Made by a program: the position numbers and the translations under genes. Shown in pieces: positions 11,536-22,529 of a stretch of 64,000 nt of DNA. Origin of the DNA: Marsupella aquatica. Lineage: Eukaryota; Marchantiophyta. How positions within the stretch are numbered: the stretch's first letter is position 1; each line of letters opens with the position of its first letter. The notes below the pieces were generated by a model that worked only from the letters and a program-made list of their open reading frames with translations, was not told the origin of the DNA and made no database searches. The stretch is taken from contig OZ316896.1 of assembly GCA_973895155.1 (NCBI GenBank), positions 2,666,001-2,730,000 of the forward strand, in the 5' to 3' direction.

Positions 11536-11989
11536 ATCCCTATGGTTAACCTAGGTCAACCCTAACTGAACTAAAGGCAACTACTATAGTTCAACGACAA
11601 TTGCACTTATAAAGGATTACGGATTACCCATAGCTCTCATTATACATTGCATCTCATTATACATTGCACAAGGTTCAATTTTAGTAAGAATGGGCTTGAG
11701 CTCCAGAACAGATGTTGAGTGCTCCACCTTTTATTGTGAGTAGTGAAACATGGAATAGAGATTTTACAGTGGGAGGTGTGATTTAAACAATTTGGTTTTT
11801 GAGAGCTCGATGGCCATGGGCCTGGAAGAGCCCCTTTTGGGGGGCAGAAATTAATCATTCACTTAAAATTAAAACCAAGCTGGCAAATGATACTCGGCTA
11901 AACTTTGGAACAATCTATCATTTGCCAGGATCTAATCCACTGTGAGGGAGTGTTTGCCAGAGAGTAGTGCACAATGGACTATCCAGAGA
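11536..11989. other. Short intergenic stretch, nothing recognised
   Basis: No gene or repeat was recognised between the miniature element and the mitochondrial insertion. A phrase CTCATTATACATTGCA occurs twice near 11637-11667. Confidence 0.4.
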
Positions 11990-12330
11990 TTTCACAAAAT
12001 GTGTAAATTGACTATTATGAAATTATTACATACTAAATTGGCAACACCTATGGTAAAGGTGAGTCAATAGAGAGCAATAGGATGGTTATTAGAACACTGA
12101 GTAAACCAAGCCAACCCACATTGCGCACCAATGGTGGGTAATAGTATTTGGAGGTACTAAATACAACTTCAAAAATAAGCAACATGATGATTGCATTCAT
12201 AAAAAAAGATCTTTGGTGGATAATAGTATTTGGAGGTACTAAACACAAACTTCATAAATAAGCAAGATGATGGTTGCATTAATAAGAAAGATATCCGGGA
12301 AAAGGGCCAAAAATCATGCTCAATTGTTTT
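11990..12330 (-). pseudogene. nad2: Nuclear copy of mitochondrial nad2, 5' part, decayed
   Basis: On the minus strand, immediately after the nad4 relic, the reading matches the N-terminus of NADH dehydrogenase subunit 2. Visible pieces are EHDFWPFSRISFL, VFSTSKYYYPP, LVRNVGWLGLLSVLITILLL and, in another frame, VANLVCNNFIIVN. The segment around VFSTSK...YYPP occurs twice (near 12215-12300 and 12130-12215), so part of nad2 was tandemly duplicated after or during insertion. Stops and frameshifts make it non-functional. The functional gene would be in the mitochondrion. nad2 identity is strong for the conserved stretch LVRNVGWLGLLSVLIT; the end near 11990 is uncertain. Confidence 0.8.
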
Positions 12331-12339
12331 TTCAAACCT

Positions 12340-13440
12340 CCTTTTATGTTTTATTAACAAGTTTTCCATGCTGCACTAAGTTACTCACTGAAGTATGCAT
12401 ACACTCTGCAAACACAATGGGGTGAACACCCATCAAAATAGTTTCAGCAATGAAAGGTAAAGGATGAGAGCTTCTCAGTCTTCTATTCAAATAGGTGAAT
12501 TCAGGTAGAAAATTGGGTTTTAAATTACCAAAAATTGCATATTACATAGCCAAAGGGAGCCTAAAATCATACCAAGTGCTGCCAATGCAGCCACTAAGCT
12601 ATTTCTTTATTAAAATAAGAAATTCCCTGCCAGGGAGGCATGGCTGTGTGGTAGCTCACTTGGGTAGATTGATAGGTTTTGGGTTCAACTGTTGTGACTT
12701 ACTGGTCTCTTTCTATGGGGTTTCACATACTTATAAAAATAAAATAAAATAAAATAAACCTAAGATCAAAATAAAAATTCTCCGATAAAGCTGCTAGTAC
12801 CTGGTAACCTCATATTGGCTGGGGTAAAAAATAAGAAAATGATAGAGAAAATAGGCACAGTGCTGACCAACCCTACAACTATGGTTTTGTATTGGTTGTA
12901 TAACGCCCCAACACAAGGGGCTTAAGAAACTGGTCCGTAACCTAGCATAAGTAAAATGCTACCTTCCTTTCCCTCTATGTTCAGACTGAACATACCAATA
13001 GTCACATAATTCACATAGGCTTCTGAATAGTAAGCAATTGATTTTTTATTGTAGTTAGAAAAAAGATATAGAAGCACTACAATCACACTTAAAGCATAAA
13101 TGAAAGGAGTGAAATAAAGTGTTGCTTCAGGAAATATGGGTATAGAAAATCTTTTAAAACAATAGGTTCCCAACTTTAAAGAATATGCCAAGATTACAGA
13201 TCCAGCCGTAGGTGCACCTGAGCTTCTGGTGACCCTTCTGGTGACCAAAAAAGAATTGGTACAGTAGGCACCTTTGTGGAGAAAGAAACAAAAAAAAGCA
13301 ATTGATAGTAAGATTTGGTGTTGCTCACTAATTCTGTGGTTAGTAATATTTGTAGATCAACAGTTCCTGTTTGGAAAAAAAATTAATAAAATGGCTAGAA
13401 GCATGGTAGGAGGTGGGCCACCAACCTCAACTACCCAATA
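12340..13440 (-). pseudogene. nad4: Nuclear copy of mitochondrial nad4, decayed (NUMT)
   Basis: A long stretch reads as NADH dehydrogenase subunit 4 of respiratory complex I, with scattered frameshifts and stops. Clear segments in order are MLLAILLIFF, DLQILLTTE, KVPTVP, APTAGSVILA, KLGTYCFKRFSIPIFPEATL, YFTPFIYALSVI, VTIGMFSLNIEGKEGSILLML, GLVSTVP, LPGTSSFIGEF, AALAALGMILG and CMHTSVSNLVQHGK near the gene's end. A longer clean frame covers 12922-13248. A SINE (12626-12767) splits it within the GEFL region. No intron interrupts the part preserved here. It is a dead copy transferred to the nucleus, and nad2 follows after about 10-30 bases. Confidence 0.92.
12626..12767 (+). mobile_element. tRNA-derived SINE inserted in the nad4 relic
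   Basis: About 142 bases with polymerase III promoter boxes: an A-box-like TGGTAGCTCACTTGGG (12649-12664) and a B-box-like GGGTTCAACTG (12681-12691), ending in AAAAT repeats. Flanks are AAAATAAGAAATTC (12612-12625) and AAAATAAAAATTC (12768-12780), a near-perfect target duplication. The duplication corresponds to the nad4 codons around GEFL, so the insertion point is doubly supported. A related copy lies at 47219-47358. Confidence 0.82.
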
Positions 13441-13526
13441 AAACAAAGTTCTCCACTAATCTGAGGAGTGGTTTTTACCCCAGTTATGGTGATATCTTCA
13501 TTAGGTATCAATAGCATTCCCTCTAA

Positions 13527-13562
13527 CCCGGCCATTCTGCAAGTCTCCCTTCATACGGCTCT
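13527..13562 (-). pseudogene. Possible domain V of a group II intron upstream of nad4
   Basis: On the minus strand the sequence runs GAGCCGTATGAAGGGAGACT and then TGCAGAATGG. This resembles group II intron domain V: the conserved GAGCCGTATG strand, a short helix capped by a GAGA tetraloop and a degraded partner strand. It lies just 5' of the nad4 coding relic, where an intron 3' end would be expected if genomic mitochondrial DNA, not a cDNA, was inserted. The match is short, so this is tentative. Confidence 0.4.
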
Positions 13563-16500
13563 CCAAGTGATCCTTGAGCTTATAGACTAATTGGAAGTTT
13601 TAAGGGCCATCTGGCCTCCCCACACTCCGAGAATACCCTGTGTTCCTCTGAATTCTAATCCGACTAACCAAGGTCAGACCCCGCCCACTGCCCAGGCTTT
13701 CTTGTTTGGGTTAGACCTCTTGCCTCAAGACAAGATGAACAGTATGAGAGTTTTTACTTATAATGTTATCATCTGGTCCATCTGGGCCAGAGTATTTACG
13801 GACCCCCATTAGGGGTCTTTTCCAAAATTCCTGGCACCACATCATCATGGCACGTTGCAAACAGGAAGAGGCTTGTTTTTGGATAAAATAAACTTTTGCA
13901 TTCGTGTTTGTGGCAACTTTGCTGTAAAATTTGGTACACCATACCGTAAAAAGGAATGTAAAAAAAATTGACATGCAATCAAAAGACAAAAAGATTGAGG
14001 TTAAATTGTTCCTAGTAACGGTTTTATTTACATTTTGATTTTATTCAAAATATAAAATTTTCTTGACAATAATTTTCTATTTGACATTGCTGAATAAAAT
14101 CATAATGAAAACTCACATATAATATGGCGTTGAAAAGATCTTGAAGAGACGGTCCTGATGAGCTCAGCATTGTCACCATTTGGTAAGAATTGAGTAAGTA
14201 ATTTGAAATAAATAGTTTACCCGTGATTTCATAATCTCTAACGTGAATAGAAATCTTTGTTGTACAACCCCTGAAATGTTGATTCCTTCCATGAGAAAGA
14301 ACCTAAATTGACAGATTTTATTGAGTACTAAGGAGATTATAAATTCTAGAATTTCTTTAGCTTTTTAATGAACTTAACATTGATAGATTTAGTTGAGTTA
14401 TGAGGAGATTATAAGTTTCCAATGTTCTCTAGCTTTCCAATGAGTGTAACATTGAGAGATTTTATCAAGTACTAAAGTGGTCATGAGTTTCTAAATTTCT
14501 ATAACTTTGGATTGATCTACAATTGGAGATTTGTTTTCATGAAACTTTTTGTCTCAAATAAATCCTGCGAAGTTAGTGATTTGATGACATTGATGACTTC
14601 TCTCTCTTCGTCTATCTATGTGTAGGAATTGAAAAGTGATTACGCTTGATGCAACTTGAGTGAATCCAACATCCCTTCGATATTGTGGAGGAAACCATCG
14701 AGCACCGTTTGTTGAAGTGGGCAATTAAGCTATCCACACATTAAACAATAGTTCACATTAGAGCCGGCTTTGTGATTGATGGTAATTGTGGTTGCATTGG
14801 TAAGTTTGGCAACTGTTTCAAGTGGTAAACATTGACTTGTCCATTTTTGAATTTTTTATCTTTACATTTGGGGGTCCATCTAGGCTTCAGTTTCTAGTAA
14901 TTGACTCTAAAATAACATGGGGTTCCACGGATTAATTTCTAAGGTTTTTTGGTTTTAGCCAGCGGCTCTAAGGGAAGAGATACTATGAATATTCTATATC
15001 AGTTTTTCCTTGATTATAATTATCCTGACTGACTGTCAGATATCCCTAGATCTATGGATGACCTTTACATTCTCTAATGGGTCCATGATTTGGAGGGGAA
15101 ATGGGAAACGGCATACAAAGAATCTAGCCAATTCAGCCAGTGGCGAACATTCACTTTTGGGGAGTTGGAATTTGGCAAATATTTACACCTAGAAAATATT
15201 CTGTAGTCTGGGCCCATCTTCTATATCATGGATAGGATAGTCAATTCAAAAAATTCTCTACTATCTTGAACCAACTACTACTGTACTATCTTGAACCAAC
15301 CACTCCGGTAGGGTACCGACAGCCGTTTCTGGTGCGCTATGGAGCATAACATCCTGTTTAAGCGAATCATGAATATTCGTTTTCTTATTACCTGAGCGAA
15401 ACGCTGAGTGCGATACGTCATCATTTGAGCCGATCATGCTACAATGTGGCCCATCTCGGATCCTTTGAACAAGAAATGGTCTATTTGAGAAACACTTCGT
15501 AATAGCTATCACGTGATTTGGTTGTGAGATCGAAGAAGAGGAAAAGGAGCAGAATGCAATCAAATTGCTATATTGAAATCGCGACCCAACTGGGCGAGAA
15601 ATCAATTGACGAAGCACCCACCTCTGGCTCGAGCGATTTCGTGGGGGAGCTTGTGGTGCCAAAGTCAGTATGTGCTGAAAATTTCAGCCACTGCCGTTGC
15701 CGAGTGACGAAACGGAAACATCCAAGGTTAGATGGAAATTTTGTCTTTTAGGAAATTCTCACTGCTTTCAATGCGTGCTGTACAGAATTCTCACGTTTCA
15801 GGGTTCTGGATGAATCTTAGCATGGTGGTTGTGAATTTGTACCTTCTACGCGTTTTCTGGGATGGCTGGATAGGGAAGATAGAGTCATCGTCTCATGAAT
15901 CTACATGCAGTGTTTCTGTGCTTGGCCAAAAAGGGGAGCGTCGATGGCTTGCAGCTCAGCAACACTTGATGATTTCAGCATTAATTGCGTTTGTCCATGG
16001 TCCTCTTTAGAAGATCTGTGACATATGGGCGAATTACATTCCAGTCCCAATGCTTGGGTTTGCCTTCGTGGAAAGGGTTTTAAGATTCACGCTTCACCTA
16101 ACTACGTAAGTGTCAAGTCTTTGTTTGTGGTTGTGGGGAGAGGATTTCTGCCATCAAGGTAGCTGGGCTATTTTTTCGGTTTTGGTGTGTCGGAGGGCAT
16201 TTTGGGCGTGTGGTAGTAAGCCTAATGTTCCTTGTGTTTGTGGCAGTAGAGTAAAGGATTGCTCTGCACGGAATTGAGGCTGCTCCGCTTCTTCTGGCCT
16301 TCACGTCAGGAGAATTCAAGCCTAGGGTTGAAAACATTATTGTGTGCACTTTAACTCTGCTACTGCCTGAACGCCATCCCTCCCGTGTGGTGAAAGTATG
16401 TCCTGTAAGCTTGATTTTCATTCTAGAGCGTGGAGAATATCCTCAAGTTTCTCATCCGAATGCAGCCGGACCCTTGAGACCAGTTCGTGGCGATATACTT

Positions 16501-16765
16501 ATCCATCGCTTGAATGATTCACGTAGCTTTCACTCCTCTACCTTCCACATAACGTTTAAAGAGCCAAAAGGACCTAGGGATGTTTGGCGACATTTCTATT
16601 TTAGCAGGTAGTCAATAGCCTGATTTGTTGTTCTGAATTATATCTCGAACTGACCTTTTGTGTTGCTGACATCTACCAGTTTTACCAATTATGAGCGAGA
16701 CCACATATGGTGAAGGAAGGAAGGAGATAGATACGAGAGAAAGATAGATAACGTCATCATTATCC
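13563..16765. other. AT-rich intergenic region and leader of the SEC14-like gene
   Basis: No gene is recognised. Three diverged copies of an approximately 82-base unit (phrases such as GATTTTATTGAGTACTAAGG and GATTTAGTTGAGTTATGAGG) lie at about 14308-14510. From about 15500 the base composition becomes more balanced and short frames appear (15518-15751 and 15732-16010 on plus; 15261-15662 on minus). None resembles a known protein; this part may be promoter and untranslated leader of the plus-strand gene starting at 16766. Confidence 0.4.
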
Positions 16766-18234
16766 ATGAATACATCTCAAGGTCACGGTTCCGAACCTGG
16801 AGGTGACGATGACTCTGGTCTGCTAGTATTGGGCTCTGATCTGGTAGTTGAGACATCGATGTTTACGAAGACTTCTGAGGCATCCACTTCAGATTCTCAA
16901 TGCGTTACGGAAAGGAGTTTGAACGAGGATTATTCTGATTTGGATGAGCTCCAGTTTCTTAGACTGGAAGGTGTCGATTTGAAGCAGAGACGCATTGTCA
17001 GAATTGTAGGAAAATTCTTGCCTGGTAAGTTTGTTTCCATCTGTTACCTTAAAGCAATTGCATTAAGTAGACCGGGATTGGATCAATTTCACTCTGTACA
17101 CCGGTTTTCTGTTGTCTTGGAATCATCCAGCCTAATGTTGGCATATGAATGTAGGGAATTGTATGGGGATCTGGCACAAATTTTCTGTCCTCCCTCTGCC
17201 AATTCATTTGGTGATGTTTGGAAATAGTCCTGCCAACCAAAGATTCTGAACCTTGACCGGATGTGACTGGCTTTTCTTAATCACTTGGTCAGCTACTCAC
17301 TGATTGTGGTTGCTTCAAATTTTTTCACTGTCATTCTTCATGTTTGTTCAACTCTCGACGTGCGGACTAAGACAGGGCCCCTGAATTGCAGCAACGGTTA
17401 TCAATGGTGAAAGGCTTCAACAGTATGTTACAAGAAAATTGACCGATGCTATACAGGATGAGGACTTCTGCATTGTGTACTTTCACACCACGGTTGACCG
17501 TGCAGAAAACTCTCCAGGGATGCTCACCCTGAGGCGCATTTACGAGAACCTCCCCCAAGAGTTACGACAACAGCTGGGAGCAATATATGTGGTGCATCCT
17601 GGATTACGTTCAAGGCTGGTGCTTGCTACTCTTGGCAGGTTTTTCTTGAGTGAAGGGTAATCTCTTAACTCTCTTTCTTTGTTGGTACTCTGCTTGGCAG
17701 ACATCAAACCTGTTTTATTTTAAATGCTTTTTACAAACACGAGTCAAAATGGTATCAGCATTTGTGTCGTTCTGGGCTCTCATGTTGATTGTAACATAGT
17801 ATCTTGGATTTCCTCTCACAAATCTAGACAGTAATCGACCCTTAAGAAGGGAAGATTTGGGCTAGTCCTTCAAAGTTAATGTTCTTGACTGCGTTGTGGA
17901 TAAAAATATCGTGAGTCATTTGAGTGTATCCAGATAGACCATCTCTGACTTACAATTACGACGTACTGGAGCTGGGTACTATCTGACCTTCAAGGTGTGA
18001 TTTGCATCATGTGTTAGGTTTTATTCCAAGTTGGAATACGTCAGCCGTATTGAGTTTCTGTGGGGTATTATCGTGAAGAAGGGCCAACTAGAAGTTCCTG
18101 AGTTTGTGCGCGAGCATGACCTGGACCTTGAACACAGGCCTCTGATGGACTATGGCTTTGAAGCGGATCCCTACTCATATGCTGCTGGTCCTGGGATGGG
18201 TGTGACACACTTTCCCACAAGGACTTTTGGTTGA
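16766..18234 (+). CDS. Small SEC14/CRAL-TRIO-like (GDAP2-type) domain protein
   Basis: Exons 16766-17024, 17392-17656 and 18018-18234 join to 246 residues; all junctions are GT-AG and keep frame (phases 1 and 2). The protein resembles the short plant SEC14-family proteins such as Arabidopsis At4g35750 and At3g10210, which carry a divergent CRAL-TRIO domain related to the C-terminal half of GDAP2. An acidic, Ser-rich N-terminus (about 1-70) precedes the domain. Family marks are VVHPGLRSRL, GRFF...GFYSKL, YVSRIEFLW, VPEFVREHD and RPLMDYG. Lipid or small-molecule binding is expected from the fold, but no ligand is known for this branch. The ATG at 16766 is the first Met of the frame. It converges with the zinc-knuckle gene downstream. 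Confidence 0.85.
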
Positions 18235-19232
18235 GACACAAGATTTGCGGGAAGAATTTAAGAGCATAAGCAAAGAAGCCTGCTTTGTGTTTCCTTGAAA
18301 TTACTGAAAACCGGAGGTAGAACCAGTATGTTTCTGTTATCCTGGAAAGGCTCAAAAGGGGTAAATGTATGATGTAAGCAGTAAAAGAAGCAAATATCAA
18401 AGGGAGACGGAATAGATTCATTGTACAGCCTGGTATCTGTCTGTAATCCATACGTTTATCTTTATTTGAGTATGCATTGAAAACATGAGGAGGACTAGGT
18501 CAGAATGTTTCAGAAACTTTGCCTGATTGATCGAATTGTTGCTCGCATATGTCCGATTCACGTGCTTCCTGAAAGAACCACAATTAAGCCAGGCTTGGTA
18601 ATAAAAAAAGCCATTTTCCGTTGGATCTTGGAGTCCTTGATTCAGTTTGCAAGAGACATCTACAAGTAGGTGGAGATGCCACGCGCGAGAACTTGGCGTC
18701 TACAGATTCTCAATGGACCTCCCTATTACAATTTTGTTCGTTTTCTCCTCTGATGAGGAATTTGGTGTACTTAACTGCGGTTTTATAGCCAGAGTGTCCT
18801 GCATCTGCTCCGGCCACAGAATTTTACATCTTATCTCCCGAGGTAGTATGAGCAACCCTACTTTGAAACCTTTTCAAGCAGCCCACTCTTGAAATCACAG
18901 ACTGAGTAACTCTCCATGCCAGTTGGAGAGATTGAATGGCATTTTCTTGAGCATGTGATCAAGGCCAATTTGATAACTACTTCGAAGGGTAACACGGCCA
19001 AGTTCCAGAAAGACAGCTAGGCTGACAGTGGGACGATCCTCGTCTGCCAACAATAACCTCCACAGGATTTACTTGCCAATCCCAGAGAGTGACCATGAGC
19101 GCAGCACAAGTTTCAATGGCAACATAGCCACGCCCTACAGAGATTGGATAACAGTGTCACCATCAACACGAAGCTGGAACTACCACATGCATAGACTAAG
19201 AATCACACCAATGATTAGGTGGCATTGACATA
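18235..19232. other. Region between convergent genes
   Basis: The two flanking genes end towards this stretch, so it should hold both 3' untranslated regions. No frame, repeat or RNA gene was recognised. An antisense frame at 18068-18451 overlaps the SEC14 exon and looks like chance. Confidence 0.4.
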
Positions 19233-22200
19233 CTATATTACGTCAGGATCACTACTACGAGCTTGTTGTGATACATGTTTGACATGCACTTGGAATAAAA
19301 CATTCGGGAGAGTTCCCATCAGTGACTCCGGTTCTACACCGGATTGCTCGCTGATTGCAAAGTCATTGCTACGAGTTGGCTCCCGTTCTACATTGCATTG
19401 CAAGCAGTTTGCAGAGCCCTTTCTTTCGTCTATACCAGTTCGCTCCTGTTTTACACTAGGTTGCACGCCAGTTGCAGCGCAATTTCTCTCATCTATATCA
19501 GTAGGCTCCTGTTCTACACTGGACTGCAAGCCAGTTTCAGCGCCGTTTAGTTCATCTAATACAGTTGGCTCATGTCCTACGCTGGATCGCAAGCCGTTTA
19601 TCTCCTCTACGTCCAACTTTAATTTCATCTGTACATTTTCTTGAAGATGACCCTTTTGGTCCAAGCTCTGCCCATCACTAGAGAAATGACTGCTGTCTCT
19701 GCTATCGTCACTGCCATAGCCAAGCAAGCCATTCCATTTAGGCGGCTCGTCAACTTTCGAAGTATCGTTACATGGAGAAGTCTCAACCAGATTCGCTCCA
19801 ATGGCGTTCTCCAGGTTACCACAGCTTTCACGTGGTCGTCTTTTTGCACCTTCCTTGTGCCATTGTGGGAAGATTTTCCTTTTCGCAGTTAAAATTTTTA
19901 CATTTCCCAAAATGCCACACTGGGAACTCTTTCTATTTGGCTTGGCAATTCCAACACCAGATGCCTGTGTTTCAAGTGAGCTTCTGTCTTGGCCCACGTT
20001 ACCCAAACCATCCCAGGGTCCAGGGGCCACCATCTGGATACCCGTGGAGCCAGAAACAGATCTCGTTAGGGGTGCCAGCCCACCCTTACCACTTCGCTGG
20101 CCAGACGTATCTCTGGATTTCAAAAAGGCCTGATGCCGTTCATTCCTTTCGACCTCTTCAGCCTGGAAACATTTCAAACAAGGCACCGCTTCCTCACTGA
20201 GTACCACATAATGTGAATGTTATGATACTTCTGATATATGTCATGAACCAAGTTTGTGTGCTTATCAATAACACTTCTCAAGACAAATCTTCTGAGAAGC
20301 AATAAAAAATATGGCAAGACCAGCAGTATACATAGGCATACATGGTTCAAAGCACTCTGGCCTGGGAATTACAATACAGTGGTCCTACGCATTTCAAGAA
20401 CAGTGCTGAAACGAGAAAAAGTTACCTTAATAAATGGATCGTTGCAGAACTTCGAAATGTGACCCTTTCGCCCACATCTGAAAAGGAAGGTAGTTAACAA
20501 GCTTAGAACCCCATAACCAACCTTGTGAGATTGTTACTGCTTGGCCAGACATCGCGCCACATCACCAAATTAGTAACATCACCATGCCATGTCCACTAGT
20601 TCCTGACTGTTACGAAGGTATATCAGACCAAGGTACCTGAATGATACTTCTGTAGTTTCATGTCACTAACAAATCCATATTCTGCCAACCATCCTTGTCA
20701 TGACAGATAAATGCATATTCTCATGACTGTTATAACATGTCTGCAACAACAAAAGCGAACAGTACCTTCAAATACACTCAACCTCCTTAACAACAAGAGC
20801 CGCTAGGAACTAAGATGATGTCGATATGCCTTTTGGTAATATATATCCAAAATCTTTAAATGGTCCGTACTCACAACTCCCCCCACATCCACAGCTGAAA
20901 ACTAGACTCCAACCACTGTTGGTGCAATGGCTACATTGCGACAAACCACAAATTCGACAGACTCGATGCCTTGTCAGGGTAGAATCACTCAGAGTCTAGA
21001 CAAGGAAATGTCTGTGAGATTACTTGTGACAGGAGACATTTTTGCAGTTCCGCTGAAGATGACCTCTCTCTCCACAACGACTGCAAGTGACACCCTCAAC
21101 ACACTCCCAAGCCATGTGCCCTCGTCTGCAACAATCGGAGTTCAGCACCGGTGAGCATTTCAACCACTTCCCATATATTACGTAGAAGAAATACACGGCT
21201 AGAGGTAGGAGACAGGCACAAATGCTAATGACGCACATTAATTTGGGGACCATGGAAAAGAGAATCGATCCGGATAATCTGCAATGGAGGAGTTACATGG
21301 TTCAATGGATCAGATTGTCCTTACACAGTTTCAGTTTGAGTATTAGTAAAACAACTTGGCTACTAAGAAATATTGTGTAAATCATTTGGCATGCACCACA
21401 AATCTTTGAGGTTCGTCACAATGGTACTTTTACGCTAGACTTGTAGATGCACCAAACCCATCGGCAGTATGCTGTATTGCACTTAGGAAGCACGGAGAAA
21501 CTTTGGCTTATATATCAAACTAAATCAGGAAAGAGTCCAATTGCCTTGCATGGGAGTAAGACTGTTAGGAAGGCACAGAATTTATAACTCCTATCTTTGA
21601 CATTGGAACGCTCACTACCGGTACTACAGCTTTGAGTTCTCTATTAACCTATCGGCTTCACAACATTAACCTGTTAGGGTACCCGCACAGTCTGTGAGCT
21701 ATGTTTCGGTGAAATAAAGCGGAATTGACTAGAAAGGTGAGGTGTCGTTCCGCGTTTGACTGTAACGATAAATTAACCTAACAATTGGTGACATGACTGG
21801 TAGAAGACTGGACTAAAATCGTGCTTGCTAAGATATCTTCCAATGACTCCAAGCCTGATATTTATACGTAGCAAGTCAAAGAAAAGCCAACGGGATCTGT
21901 GATTGGCTACGCTGGACCATTGTAATAACGGAAATTCCTCGCGTGGAGTGTAAAATTTTAATTCAGATCACAAAGCACACCCAAATTTTGAGAAGCCAGA
22001 AAAACTTATCCTGCTCGTTTAAGAGTCACATTCGAAACCCTAATCTGCGAAGGTAACTTGGGATTTTTTTAACATATACAACCCTGTTTGCGTAGGCTCA
22101 AGAGAGAAAACATTCTTTATTACAGACTGCCCACAACCAAAAATTCATTGGCGGACATTGATACATTGACTAACGAACGATTTACATAAGAGGATGGATC

Positions 22201-22478
22201 TCAAATTGAATTACACACTCGGATAAACCCGAAGCAAAGTCGAAAGCAAACTCTCACCCTCACGTTTTCACACAAAAATTTAGGTGATTCGTACTTTTCA
22301 ATTTTCAATCATCCAAATCTAGAGGACGGAGGAAGTGCATGAGCCACAACAGAGAGGGAGAGGTCGAGAGGGATGCGTACCCGTTACAGCGGAAGCAAAC
22401 GTGGAGGGAGCATTCGCGAGCCAAATGACCACCGCGACCACAGCGATGGCACGGCCCAGACGTGTGTTGATTGCTCAT
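19233..22478 (-). CDS. CCHC zinc-knuckle protein (Air/TRAMP-like knuckle array)
   Basis: Exons on the minus strand are 22478-22381, 21125-21024, 20477-20426 and 20192-19233, giving 403 residues with every junction in frame. Four canonical C-X2-C-X4-H-X4-C knuckles occupy residues 10-23, 28-41, 47-60 and 65-78; knuckles 2 and 4 are each assembled across an intron, which confirms the splicing. Such knuckles bind single-stranded RNA or DNA; yeast Air1/2 and several plant proteins carry similar tandem arrays. The rest (85-403) is a Ser/Gly-rich tail with no known domain. It contains four copies of a 21-residue unit resembling GLQSSVEQEPTDIDERNCAA at about 284-358. The last exon has tandem AGs at its acceptor; only the second avoids an immediate stop. 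The start ATG (22478-22476) follows an in-frame stop and overlaps an upstream frame. Function beyond nucleic-acid binding is inference. Confidence 0.82.
19371..19595 (-). repeat. 63-bp coding tandem repeat in the zinc-knuckle gene
   Basis: Four imperfect copies of a 63-base unit code for 21-residue repeats with the pattern GLQSSVEQEPT-IDE-N. Copy number often varies between individuals for such in-frame repeats. Confidence 0.75.
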
Positions 22479-22529
22479 CTCGGGAGGACGTCGCACGAGA
22501 AGGTGCCGGAATTAGGTCATCCGCCATCG
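22414..22529 (-). promoter_or_regulatory. Overlapping upstream reading frame at the zinc-knuckle start
   Basis: An ATG in a strong context (GCGATGGCGG on the minus strand, near 22529) lies about 50 bases before the knuckle frame's ATG, in a different frame. It runs roughly 47 codons (beginning MADDLIPAPSR) and stops inside exon 1 after passing the real start. If transcribed, it would compete with the main frame for initiation and lower its translation. Alternatively it marks a frameshift in the assembly or gene. Confidence 0.45.

Noticed and set aside
11075-11554. Pro-rich open frame of 159 codons
   Set aside because: It comes from the C- and G-rich core of the second miniature element, and antisense frames are equally open.
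15261-15662. Minus-strand frame of 133 codons
   Set aside because: No domain, no splice or start support; treated as chance in the leader region of the SEC14-like gene.
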